DNA of 64,000 nucleotides from an uncultured Pelagibacteraceae bacterium (GTDB lineage Bacteria; Pseudomonadota; Alphaproteobacteria; Pelagibacterales; Pelagibacteraceae), in assembly GCA_902514805.1 (NCBI GenBank), contig CABXSF010000003.1:28879-92878 (forward strand), written 5' to 3'. A model generated the notes under the pieces. The model did not search any database and was not told the origin of the DNA. It saw only the letters and a program-made list of their open reading frames with translations. Each line of letters starts with the position of its first letter. The first letter of the stretch is position 1. A program made the position numbers and the translations under genes. Positions 51,910 to 59,601 of this stretch are shown here, one piece after another.

Positions 51910-52743
51910 TAAAAATACAAAAGTAAATCCAGTTATATACATTATAAGTGCATAGGCGCCAGTTGGTATTGCATATAATATATCAGATCCAAATATTTGA
52001 GTAGAAACAAACAATGCTAAAGTTCCATTTTGTAAGCCACACTCTAAAGCAATACACTTCAGTTGTTTAACCCCAGATGCAAAAATTTTACCAAGATAAT
52101 ATGCAATGATCATCATTGTAACATTTAAGATTAAGGTAATTAGACCTGCTTGTTTCAATAAATCTATTAAGTTTTGTCTTTCTTCATAAAATGCCGCAAA
52201 GAAAAAAACTGCAAATAATACGATGTTAAGTTTATTAAATATTTCTACTTTTGAAGCTACAAAACTTTCTGCAAATTTTCTTATAATCATTCCTAATATA
52301 ACTGGCACAGTAACAACTAAAAACATTTTAAATGCGATACCAATCATTGATATGTTTTCTGCAATATTTGTAATTCCAAACAAATCTGCAGATGTAAAAA
52401 TTATAAAAGGAACTGTAATAATGCTTAATAAACTTATTATAGCTGTTAAGGAAATTGATAAAGCTACATCTCCATCAGCAAATTTAGTCATTATATTTGA
52501 AGTAACTCCTCCTGGTGCTGCTGCAATAATCATTACTCCGATTGCGATTTCAGGAGGTGTTTTTAAAATTATAATCAGTAAGTAAGCAACGAGAGGAAGA
52601 ATTATTAACTGTGAAACAAAACCAACAATAAAATCTTTAGGTGTTTTCAATACCTTTGTAAAATCTTCGAGTTTTAAACCTAATCCTAAACCCAGCATTA
52701 TTAACGCAAGGATTATCGGTGTTATTTTTGTAACAATTTCCAC
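51889..52743 (-). CDS. Bile acid:sodium symporter family (BASS) transporter
   Basis: A 284-residue paralogue of the protein at 28572-29426, with the same length and core motifs: ALIMLGLGLGLKLEDF (around residues 13-28), AAPGGVTSNIMTKFADGDVA (around 74-93) and CIALECGLQNGTLALFV (around 227-243). The two have diverged around the substrate-facing positions (PGGVTSN here, PSAVMSN there), so they likely carry different organic anions. It is convergent with the Ldh/ComC gene and divergent from the phosphotransacetylase gene, so a sulfonated acid is possible. Confidence 0.9.
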   Translation of the reverse strand: MEIVTKITPIILALIMLGLGLGLKLEDFTKVLKTPKDFIVGFVSQLIILPLVAYLLIIILKTPPEIAIGVMIIAAAPGGVTSNIMTKFADGDVALSISLTAIISLLSIITVPFIIFTSADLFGITNIAENISMIGIAFKMFLVVTVPVILGMIIRKFAESFVASKVEIFNKLNIVLFAVFFFAAFYEERQNLIDLLKQAGLITLILNVTMMIIAYYLGKIFASGVKQLKCIALECGLQNGTLALFVSTQIFGSDILYAIPTGAYALIMYITGFTFVFLLRRSAN

Positions 52744-52811
52744 AGTTTATATTACCACAAATATGCTCAAATTCCTTTATACTCAGTATAAAAACAAATA
52801 TAAGATTTTTA

Positions 52812-53723
52812 ATGATTTCAGATAAGCAAATAGTGTGTCCTAACAATCTTTTGGATGCAGCTAGCAAAAAGAAAGGTGTAAGCGCAGCAATTGTAAATGC
52901 AGGTAAACCTTTGCCAATGCTTTCAGTAATGGATGCAGTTAAAGAAAACTTAATCAAACCAATTTTTATTGGAGATAAACAGGAAATTCAAAAATGTGCT
53001 GAGGAAATTAAATTTGATATTTCTCAATATGAAATAATTCATGAACCAGTAGAAAATAATACAGCAATAGTGGCTGCTAAATTAGCAAAACAAGGAAAAA
53101 TCAAAATTATAGTTAAAGGTCATATTCATACAGATATATTAATGAAAGAAGTTTTAAAAAGAGAATATCAACTTTTAGGAAAAACTAGACTTAGTCATAT
53201 TTGGCATATGTCTTTAGATAAAGATGATAAGCCTTTAATCATTACAGATGGAGCTTTAAATGTTTTGCCAAATGTTAAAACTAAAATGCATATTTTAAAG
53301 AATGTAATAAATTTCTCAAAGAGAATTGGAAATAATAGACCTAAAGTTGCAGTTTTATCTGCGACAGAAGAAGTTTTAGATAGTATTCAAAGTTCAATAG
53401 AGGCAAAAGAAATAACTGAATTATCAAAAAAAGAAAATTTAGATGCAGATGTTTTTGGTCCACTAGCATTTGATAACAGTATCTCAAAAAAATCGGCTTC
53501 TATTAAAGGAATTAAAAATATTGTTGCTGGTGATGCTGATGTTTTATTAGTTCCAAGTGTAGAGGCAGGAAATGCGTTGGTTAAAATGATGATATATTTT
53601 ATGGGAGCTTGCGCCGCAGGAGTGGTTGTTGGTGGAAAAGTTCCAGTTGTTATAACTAGCAGATCAGATGAAGCGGTTGCAAGATTAGCTTCTATAGCTG
53701 CAGCAGTTGTTGCATTAGATTAA
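52812..53723 (+). CDS. Phosphate acetyl/butyryltransferase
   Basis: A 303-residue acyl phosphotransferase of the Pta/Ptb family. KPIFIGDKQEIQKCAEE (around residues 49-65) and KGHIHTDILMKEVL (around 104-117) are conserved features, as are DGALNVLPNVKTK (around 144) and the C-terminal GDADVLLVPSVEAGNALVKM (around 237-256). It interconverts acyl-CoA and acyl phosphate. In taurine breakdown, sulfoacetaldehyde acetyltransferase yields acetyl phosphate that such an enzyme turns into acetyl-CoA; no xsc gene is present in the window. A housekeeping or butyryl role is the alternative. Confidence 0.88.
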   Translation: MISDKQIVCPNNLLDAASKKKGVSAAIVNAGKPLPMLSVMDAVKENLIKPIFIGDKQEIQKCAEEIKFDISQYEIIHEPVENNTAIVAAKLAKQGKIKIIVKGHIHTDILMKEVLKREYQLLGKTRLSHIWHMSLDKDDKPLIITDGALNVLPNVKTKMHILKNVINFSKRIGNNRPKVAVLSATEEVLDSIQSSIEAKEITELSKKENLDADVFGPLAFDNSISKKSASIKGIKNIVAGDADVLLVPSVEAGNALVKMMIYFMGACAAGVVVGGKVPVVITSRSDEAVARLASIAAAVVALD

Positions 53724-53746
53724 GAATGAAATATAAATTAACTTAA

Positions 53747-55033
53747 ATGACAATAAAATATTTAAAGAAGGCTAGTAAAACAGCTTCAACGGATGATACT
53801 AAAACTAAAGAAATTGTTCAAAATCTTTTAAAAGAACTCGAAAAATCAAAAGAAGAAGGTTGTAAAGAATTAACAAAAAAATTTGATAAATATGATGGAG
53901 AAATAATAGTTTCCAAAGAAAAAATTGAGGAGATTAAAAAAAAATTAGATCAAAAAACTAAAGATGATATTAAGTTTTCTTACGATAGAGTTAAAAAATT
54001 TGCTGAAGCCCAATTAAAAAATTATGGACAAGACTTTGAAGTTGAGCTTTCAAATGGATTATATGCTGGACAAAAACTAGTTCCAGTAAATACAGCTGGA
54101 TGTTATATACCTGGTGGAAGATATGCACATATTGCTTCAGCCGTTATGAGTGTTACTACAGCAAAAGTTGCTGGTGTTAAAAATATTATTGCTTGCAGTC
54201 CACCAAAACAGAATATAGGTGCCCATCCTTCTATAATTTACACAGCTGACTTGTGTGGTGCAGATGTAATTTTAAATTTAGGTGGTGTACCAGCTATAGC
54301 CGCAATGACTTATGGCTTATTTGGTAATGCACCAGCAGATATTTTAGTTGGACCAGGAAATCAATTTGTTGCTGAAGCTAAAAGAATTTTGTTTGGTAAA
54401 GTTGGTATTGATTTATTTGCTGGACCAACAGAGATTGGAATTATAGCCGATGAAACTGCAGATCCAGAAATTGTTGCTGTTGACTTAGTAGGACAAGCTG
54501 AACACGGTTATAACTCGCCTGCTTGGCTATATACTACATGTCAAAAGTTAGCTGATGCAGTTATGAAAAGAGTTCCAGAACTAATTGAAGAATTACCAGA
54601 AGTACCAAGATTAAGTGCTGAAGCAGCATGGAGAGATTATGGTGAAGTTATATTATGTGATACCAATGATGAAATGGTCAAAGTGAGTGATGACTATGCG
54701 CCAGAACATTTAGAATTACAAACTAAAAATTTAAAATGGTTCCATGAAAGATTAAAAAATTACGGCTCATTATTTATAGGTGAAGAAACTACTGTTGCTT
54801 ATGGAGATAAATGTTCTGGAACAAATCACATATTGCCTACTAAGGGAGCTGGAAAATATACTGGTGGTTTATTTGTAGGTAAATTTATTAAAACATTAAG
54901 TTTTCAAAGAATGACTAAAGAGTCTACAAAAGAAGTTGGTGCTGCAGCTGCTAGAATTTCAAGATACGAAGGAATGGAAGCTCATGCAAGAACCGGTGAT
55001 GCAAGACTTCGAAAATATGGTTATTCGAATTAG
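53747..55033 (+). CDS. Histidinol dehydrogenase family protein, possible sulfonated-diol dehydrogenase (HpsN-like)
   Basis: A 428-residue NAD-dependent zinc enzyme of the HisD family. Zinc ligands and catalytic residues are all visible: GQAEHGYNSPAWL (Gln and His), APEHLELQ (catalytic Glu-His, around 315-322), YGDKCSGTNH (Asp) and GMEAHARTG (His). The substrate loop reads CYIPGGRYAHIASAVMSV, where biosynthetic HisD usually has PGGxAxYPSSVLM. Proteins with this variant in marine bacteria include HpsN, which oxidises 2,3-dihydroxypropanesulfonate to sulfolactate. No other his genes are near, and the ComC-like gene would take sulfolactate further. Substrate assignment is inference. Confidence 0.85.
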   Translation: MTIKYLKKASKTASTDDTKTKEIVQNLLKELEKSKEEGCKELTKKFDKYDGEIIVSKEKIEEIKKKLDQKTKDDIKFSYDRVKKFAEAQLKNYGQDFEVELSNGLYAGQKLVPVNTAGCYIPGGRYAHIASAVMSVTTAKVAGVKNIIACSPPKQNIGAHPSIIYTADLCGADVILNLGGVPAIAAMTYGLFGNAPADILVGPGNQFVAEAKRILFGKVGIDLFAGPTEIGIIADETADPEIVAVDLVGQAEHGYNSPAWLYTTCQKLADAVMKRVPELIEELPEVPRLSAEAAWRDYGEVILCDTNDEMVKVSDDYAPEHLELQTKNLKWFHERLKNYGSLFIGEETTVAYGDKCSGTNHILPTKGAGKYTGGLFVGKFIKTLSFQRMTKESTKEVGAAAARISRYEGMEAHARTGDARLRKYGYSN

Positions 55034-55473
55034 TGGCAAGCAATATTAAACTTTTTTAATCTCCAATAATTATAAGGCCAAGGGGTTACGAAACCTACAA
55101 TCAACATTAATGGCACTACCCACCAAGTTAATATTGCTCCACCTGTTAAAAGATAATCTGTTAGATTCATTGCAACTTCCATACTAATCATAGATATAAA
55201 ACTCATCCCTATTGCTGTATTAAATGCTTTTCTAAAATCAAAATTTTGTCTTATAAGTATAACTGTTTCCAAAATAATACTTGTAATTAATCCATTGATT
55301 ATTGCTAAAGTCATAATACCAAGAACTGGAAATGGAATTTTACTTAATTGAAAAAATAAAATTGTTCCAAAATCACCAATAGAGCATCCAAGTAAACACC
55401 AAGCTGTGTTTTTTGCACTTCTTTTCCATGTGTGTTTGCAAGACCAATTAAAGGTTAAACTCTCTGAACTCAT
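55030..55473 (-). CDS. DUF4396 membrane protein
   Basis: A 147-residue protein with four membrane helices. It opens with a hydrophilic segment, then TWKRSAKNTAWCLLGCSIGDFGTI (split: the key element is CLLGCSIGDFG, around residues 26-36), the hallmark of DUF4396, and ends with VTPWPYNYWRLKKF. Cysteines and a histidine in and near helix one could bind metal or heme. Function is unknown. It is the last gene of a minus-strand group with a cupredoxin (21 bases away) and an alternative oxidase. Confidence 0.8.
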   Translation of the reverse strand: MSSESLTFNWSCKHTWKRSAKNTAWCLLGCSIGDFGTILFFQLSKIPFPVLGIMTLAIINGLITSIILETVILIRQNFDFRKAFNTAIGMSFISMISMEVAMNLTDYLLTGGAILTWWVVPLMLIVGFVTPWPYNYWRLKKFNIACH

Positions 55474-55494
55474 TTAAGTAAATTTTTTATAGAG

Positions 55495-56004
55495 TTATTC
55501 TAACTCTACTTTAGCTACCATACCAATTTGATAATGGCCAGGAACATTACATGCAATTTCAATATTCATTGCATTGTCAAACTTCCAAACTAAATCACCT
55601 TTTTCATTTGGAGCTAAAAGAACACTATTGCTGTGTGAGTGTCCCATTGCCTTATCCATTTTTGCCATTTTTTTCATTTTTTCTTTATCAATCGAGTCTG
55701 CTAATAAAATTTCATTTTCAACCATTCTCTCCATCTCTGGCTGATGTTTTTTATGCATCATTGCATTAGCAATGTTAAATTCATGTACAAGGTTACCCGC
55801 GTTAACTACTTCAAATTTAATTGTCTCACCCTTTTTAATGTTAAATGATTTTGGTTCATAATAATTATCATACATCTTTACTTTAATTGTTCTATCTACT
55901 TCATTAAGTTTTCCTTTTGAACCTATCATCATATTTTTGTCTGCAAATGAAGCTGATGAAAAAATAAAAAATATAGTCAATATATATAAATAAATTTTAT
56001 TCAT
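55495..56004 (-). CDS. Exported cupredoxin (plastocyanin/azurin-like) copper protein
   Basis: A 169-residue protein with a signal peptide (residues 1-21, ending SFA). The cupredoxin fold is visible from about residue 40: FNIKKGETIKFEVVNAGN with HEFNI (first copper His, around 79) and the C-terminal IEIACNVPGHYQIGM (Cys, His and Met ligands, around 150-164). A charged helical insert with HKKHQ and HSHSN lies between. The ligand set Cys-His-His-Met is that of type 1 copper proteins. It overlaps the alternative oxidase gene by 8 bases, so it may shuttle electrons or copper near the respiratory chain. Confidence 0.88.
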   Translation of the reverse strand: MNKIYLYILTIFFIFSSASFADKNMMIGSKGKLNEVDRTIKVKMYDNYYEPKSFNIKKGETIKFEVVNAGNLVHEFNIANAMMHKKHQPEMERMVENEILLADSIDKEKMKKMAKMDKAMGHSHSNSVLLAPNEKGDLVWKFDNAMNIEIACNVPGHYQIGMVAKVELE

Positions 56005-56680
56005 AATTTCCTTTTAAATTTTCTTTTGTTGTGATTTCTTTTTTAGTTGTATTAACTTTTTCTTTTGTTTTTCTTTCGTCTATTACATCGGCAAAACTAT
56101 GATTTACATCTCTATGTCCTGCCTCATCATCTCTAATAACTTTTACAACATCTTTTAGTGTTGCATGTAATGGTAAATTCCAATAATTAATTGCAACTTC
56201 AGGAGCAGGTTGATCCTTAATTTTGCCAGTTTCTAATTCATGTAAATATTCTGTGTAACTTCTAACAGCTTCTTCCTCAAAATAACCAACAATTCTATGT
56301 GCGGTTCTTTGAGAAATTAAATAAATAATTGCATAAGTAATTATGAAAATAAATTGAGCAATCATAATAACAATTCTCTCAATAAAAGTTGGTTTCGCGA
56401 TATGAATGAATGTCATTAAGTGCATTCTTTCATTTTCAGCTTCATCTAGAAGGATTTTGATCCATCCTTTGTCATCCTCCATCTTTCTAAGAGATTTTAA
56501 ATGGATTAGCATTCCGGCAACCATACCTGGAACTGCGGCTACAGTTTCTAATACGACGGCTCTATGACCGTACCTTTTTTTGAAAAAAGTATCTGCAATG
56601 AACCTTAAAAATTTTGTGAAAGATAAGGCTACCTTATCACTTAAATTACTTGGTCTGTAATGACTTTCTAAATTGCTCAT
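55997..56680 (-). CDS. aox: Alternative oxidase (ubiquinol oxidase)
   Basis: A 227-residue membrane-associated diiron protein that oxidises ubiquinol with oxygen without pumping protons. All iron ligands are present: VVLETVAAVPG (Glu, around residue 44), LDEAENERMHLMTF (ExxH, around 79-92), GYFEEEAVRSYTEYLH (Glu, around 133) and IRDDEAGHRDVNHSF (ExxH, around 190-204). The helical pair between them carries the membrane surface hairpin. The gene is first in a group with a cupredoxin and DUF4396. Such a bypass lets cells keep turning over carbon under light, nutrient or oxidative stress. Confidence 0.95.
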   Translation of the reverse strand: MSNLESHYRPSNLSDKVALSFTKFLRFIADTFFKKRYGHRAVVLETVAAVPGMVAGMLIHLKSLRKMEDDKGWIKILLDEAENERMHLMTFIHIAKPTFIERIVIMIAQFIFIITYAIIYLISQRTAHRIVGYFEEEAVRSYTEYLHELETGKIKDQPAPEVAINYWNLPLHATLKDVVKVIRDDEAGHRDVNHSFADVIDERKTKEKVNTTKKEITTKENLKGNYE

Positions 56681-56740
56681 AGGGTCTATTTAATCATTAT
56701 TTAAAAAAAACCAATGGGGCTAAATTGCATTCAAAAAACG

Positions 56741-57394
56741 TTATTTTTTCTTGTTTATTACTAGAGACAATTTTCTAGGAAAACTGCCCTCATCAAAATT
56801 TTCAATACTTATATTTATAAATCCATCTAAAAGATTCTTAATTTTGTTTTCTGAAAAATAATGAACAATAAAACCATTCATTTCATACATATCCTCTCCT
56901 CTATGGATACCTTTTTTAAAATCACCATCTGTTTGATTTCTTGCAGTGTAGATATTTATTCCATCTTTTTTTAAAATTCTCCAAATTTCTTTATTTAGAT
57001 CTTTTAAATCTTGATTAGAAAGAGCCATACAGAACAACATGTGAGAATAGCATGCTTGAAAATTTTCATTATCAAAATTAAATTTTTTCCTGATATCGTA
57101 ATTCTCAACTTTTATTAAAGCGTCTAAATTGTTTTCTTTAGATCTTTTTTTTATAATATTTGTTGCAGACAAACTGTAATCAATTGCGTGAACATGAATA
57201 TTATTTTGTGCAAAAAATATTGTGTCTCTTCCAAGACCTGCCCCAAGTTCAATAATATTTGTAATTTTATTTTTTTTAAAGGTTTCGAGAGCTTTCTTTG
57301 CTGAGTAGCTTGGATCCAATCCAAACATCTCAGGCTTACTTGAGAAATTATTTTCCCAATGCTGAGATTGTTGGTTTAAAAGTTTTTTATCCAA
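56741..57394 (-). CDS. Class I SAM-dependent methyltransferase (TehB-like)
   Basis: A 217-residue methyltransferase. IIELGAGLGRDTIFFA (around residues 37-52) is the AdoMet glycine loop, VHAIDYSLSA (around 57) motif II, and FQACYSHMLFCMALS (around 107) the motif III region. The start QHWENNFSSKPEMFG is similar to TehB/thiopurine methyltransferase-like proteins that methylate chalcogens or thiols. Substrate is unknown. It follows the peroxiredoxin gene, its start lying one base past that gene's stop, suggesting an oxidative or metalloid stress operon. Confidence 0.78.
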   Translation of the reverse strand: MDKKLLNQQSQHWENNFSSKPEMFGLDPSYSAKKALETFKKNKITNIIELGAGLGRDTIFFAQNNIHVHAIDYSLSATNIIKKRSKENNLDALIKVENYDIRKKFNFDNENFQACYSHMLFCMALSNQDLKDLNKEIWRILKKDGINIYTARNQTDGDFKKGIHRGEDMYEMNGFIVHYFSENKIKNLLDGFINISIENFDEGSFPRKLSLVINKKK

Positions 57395-57395
57395 T

Positions 57396-58058
57396 CTATT
57401 TAGATGGATCTGGAACTTTTCTTAAATAAGGCTTAATTGCATTCCAGCCTTTAGGAAACAATTTTTTAGCTTCATCATCCTTAACAGCAGGTACAATGAT
57501 AACTTCCTCACCTTTTTTCCAATCTGCAGGTGTTGCTACTTTGTGTTTTGCAGTCAACTGCATTGAGTCTATTGATCTCAACAATTCCAAAAAGTTTCTT
57601 CCTGTTGCCATTGGATAAGTTAAGAACAAACCAATTCTTTTATCAGGTCTTATAATAAAAACTGTTCTAACTGTTTGATTGTCTACTGCAGTTCTACCCA
57701 TTGAAGTAGTTCCCGCATCACCTTCTAACATGTTATAAAGTTTTGCAATTTTAAGATCTTCATCAGCTATAATTGGATAGTCTGGTTTTTTTCCAGTCAC
57801 ATCTTTTATATCTTCTAACCACTTTACGTGATCTGATACTGGATCAACACTTAGACCTATTACCTTTACATTTCTTTTTTCAAATTCAGGTTTTAATTTT
57901 GCAAGAGAACCTAATTCTGTTGTGCAAACAGGTGTGAAGTCTTTTGGGTGCGAAAATAGGACACCCCAACTATCACCTAGCCATTCATGAAATGAAATAT
58001 CGCCAATTGTCGATTTAGCTTTAAAGTCAGGCGCTAAACTATTTATTTTTAGAGTCAT
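57396..58058 (-). CDS. 1-Cys peroxiredoxin (Prx6 type)
   Basis: A 220-residue thiol peroxidase. The active site FSHPKDFTPVCTTELG (around residues 35-50) carries the peroxidatic cysteine, and no resolving cysteine follows in the C-terminal part, so this is the 1-Cys (Prx6) type. VIGLSVDPVSDHVKWLEDI and IIRPDKRIGLFLTYP (around 136) are typical. It reduces hydrogen peroxide or lipid peroxides. The ribosome binding site AAGGAGATG directly precedes the start. It is divergent from the persulfide dioxygenase gene. Confidence 0.95.
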   Translation of the reverse strand: MTLKINSLAPDFKAKSTIGDISFHEWLGDSWGVLFSHPKDFTPVCTTELGSLAKLKPEFEKRNVKVIGLSVDPVSDHVKWLEDIKDVTGKKPDYPIIADEDLKIAKLYNMLEGDAGTTSMGRTAVDNQTVRTVFIIRPDKRIGLFLTYPMATGRNFLELLRSIDSMQLTAKHKVATPADWKKGEEVIIVPAVKDDEAKKLFPKGWNAIKPYLRKVPDPSK

Positions 58059-58133
58059 TTACATCTCCTTTTTAAAAACAAATTATATGCAAGATTGATT
58101 TGCGATGCAATTTTTTATATAATGATAATTAAC

Positions 58134-58826
58134 ATGATTTTTGAACAACTATTTGATAATAAGTCTTCAACTTATACGTACATACTGTCAAGCGGTGAAG
58201 GTCGTGAAGCTTTAATTATTGATCCTGTAATAGAGCACACTGAGGAGTACATCAAGCTTTTAGAAAAACTTAAATTAAAACTAGTTAAAGTAATTGATAC
58301 TCATATTCATGCTGATCATATTACTGGGCTAAATGAATTGAGCAAAAGAACTAATTGCACAAAAATAATGGGTGAAAATTCTAAATCTGAAGTAGTTGAT
58401 TTAAGAGTAAAAGAAAATGAAAAAATTAATTTGGATGGTATTGAATTAAAAGTTTTATACACGCCTGGACATACAGATTGTTCATATAGTTTTTTAATGA
58501 AAGACAGAGTTTTTACTGGAGATACATTATTAATAAATGGTACCGGAAGAACCGATTTTCAAAATGGAAATGCAAATCAACAATATGACTCTTTATTCAA
58601 TAAATTACTTAAACTTCCAGAGAACACAATAGTTTTTCCAGCACATGATTATAATGGAAAAAAAAATTCTACAATTGGTAACGAAATAAAGAATAATCCA
58701 AGATTACAAGTTAATTCAATAGATCAATATGTAGAGATCATGAATAATCTAAAGTTAGCTAATCCAAAAATGATGGATGTGGCTGTGCCTGCAAACGTAA
58801 AAGGACTTACTTTAAATCAAATTTAA
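58134..58826 (+). CDS. Persulfide dioxygenase-like metallo-beta-lactamase fold protein (ETHE1 type)
   Basis: A 230-residue MBL-fold iron enzyme. The metal site DTHIHADHITGL (around residues 54-65), GHTDCSYSF (around 111) and FTGDTLLINGTGRTDFQNGN (around 125-144) match ETHE1, which oxidises glutathione persulfide to sulfite, and FPAHDYNGKKNSTIGNE (around 166) is the group's C-terminal signature. I start it at the ATG at 58134 because the upstream frame is unlike the family; 58095 and 58122 are alternatives. Its neighbours are cysteine synthesis genes, so it probably detoxifies sulfane sulfur. Confidence 0.9.
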   Translation: MIFEQLFDNKSSTYTYILSSGEGREALIIDPVIEHTEEYIKLLEKLKLKLVKVIDTHIHADHITGLNELSKRTNCTKIMGENSKSEVVDLRVKENEKINLDGIELKVLYTPGHTDCSYSFLMKDRVFTGDTLLINGTGRTDFQNGNANQQYDSLFNKLLKLPENTIVFPAHDYNGKKNSTIGNEIKNNPRLQVNSIDQYVEIMNNLKLANPKMMDVAVPANVKGLTLNQI

Positions 58827-58876
58827 AGCGACAAAATTTGGGTTGATTATTAAGTTATTAGCTCTATATATCAATT

Positions 58877-58993
58877 ATGGCTTGCGACAATTCAAAATGT
58901 ATTTGCACAAAATGCACTAACGACAAATGTGCTTGCGATGGGGATATGCAATGTAATTGCAAACCTGAAGATAATTGTTGCTGTTGCAATTAA
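58877..58993 (+). CDS. Metallothionein-like 38-residue cysteine-rich peptide
   Basis: A 38-residue reading frame from ATG 58877 to TAA 58993 with 12 cysteines: MACDNSKCICTKCTNDKCAC for the first 20 residues, then a second group ending NCCCCN. The CxC and CxxC spacings (C8, C10, C13; C18, C20; C26, C28; C34-C37) and the absence of aromatic residues are what metallothioneins show. Nothing else in the window has remotely this composition, which makes a chance frame unlikely. It could bind zinc, copper or cadmium or scavenge thiol oxidants. It sits between persulfide dioxygenase and cysE, 25 bases before the latter. No family name can be assigned by eye. Confidence 0.75.
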   Translation: MACDNSKCICTKCTNDKCACDGDMQCNCKPEDNCCCCN

Positions 58994-59018
58994 CAAGATA
59001 ATTTAATTTCACAAAATT

Positions 59019-59600
59019 ATGAATGAATTTTTAGAGTCGATAATTAAGAGAGATCCAGCTGCCAAATCAAAGTTAAGTATCATCTTAACTTATCCTGGTG
59101 CTAAGGCTGTTTTTTTTCACAAAATTGCAAATTTTTTTGCAATTGCAAAATTTAATTTAATTGCAAGAATAATCTCTCAGTTTTCAAGATTTTTAACTGG
59201 AATAGAAATTCACCCAAAAGCAAATATTGGAAAGAATTTATTTATTGATCATGGAATGGGTGTTGTAATTGGTGAAACTTCAGAAATTGGAGATAATGTA
59301 ACGATCTATCACATGGCAACCTTAGGAGGTATTTCACCAAGTATAAATTCTAATGAACAAAGAAATATAAAAAGACATCCTACACTTAAAGATAATGTGG
59401 TAGTTGGGTCTGGTGCACAAATACTTGGACCAGTGACTGTAGGCAAAAATGCAAAGATTGGTGCAAACGCAGTTGTCACGAAAGATGTTCCAGATAATGC
59501 AGTGATGGTTGGAATACCAGCAAAAAATGTTGTTGAAAATTCAGGTTCAGATGAGAATTTTAAACCTTATGGTATAACTACTGAAAGTGATAAAAGTTAA
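59019..59600 (+). CDS. cysE: Serine O-acetyltransferase
   Basis: Makes O-acetylserine for cysteine synthesis. A 193-residue short form, with a reduced N-terminal helical domain ([20 protein letters not shown]), then the left-handed beta-helix: [19 protein letters not shown] (around residues 66-84) with the catalytic histidine, [23 protein letters not shown] (around 101-110) and [19 protein letters not shown]. The short form matches EpsC/CysE of many bacteria. The cysteine synthase start follows its stop after one base. Confidence 0.93.
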   Translation: MNEFLESIIKRDPAAKSKLSIILTYPGAKAVFFHKIANFFAIAKFNLIARIISQFSRFLTGIEIHPKANIGKNLFIDHGMGVVIGETSEIGDNVTIYHMATLGGISPSINSNEQRNIKRHPTLKDNVVVGSGAQILGPVTVGKNAKIGANAVVTKDVPDNAVMVGIPAKNVVENSGSDENFKPYGITTESDKS

Positions 59601-59601
59601 T

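Noticed and set aside
59587-59601. GTG start of cysteine synthase at 59587 within cysE
   Set aside because: The ATG at 59602, one base after the cysE stop, fits coupled translation and the family's N-terminus better.
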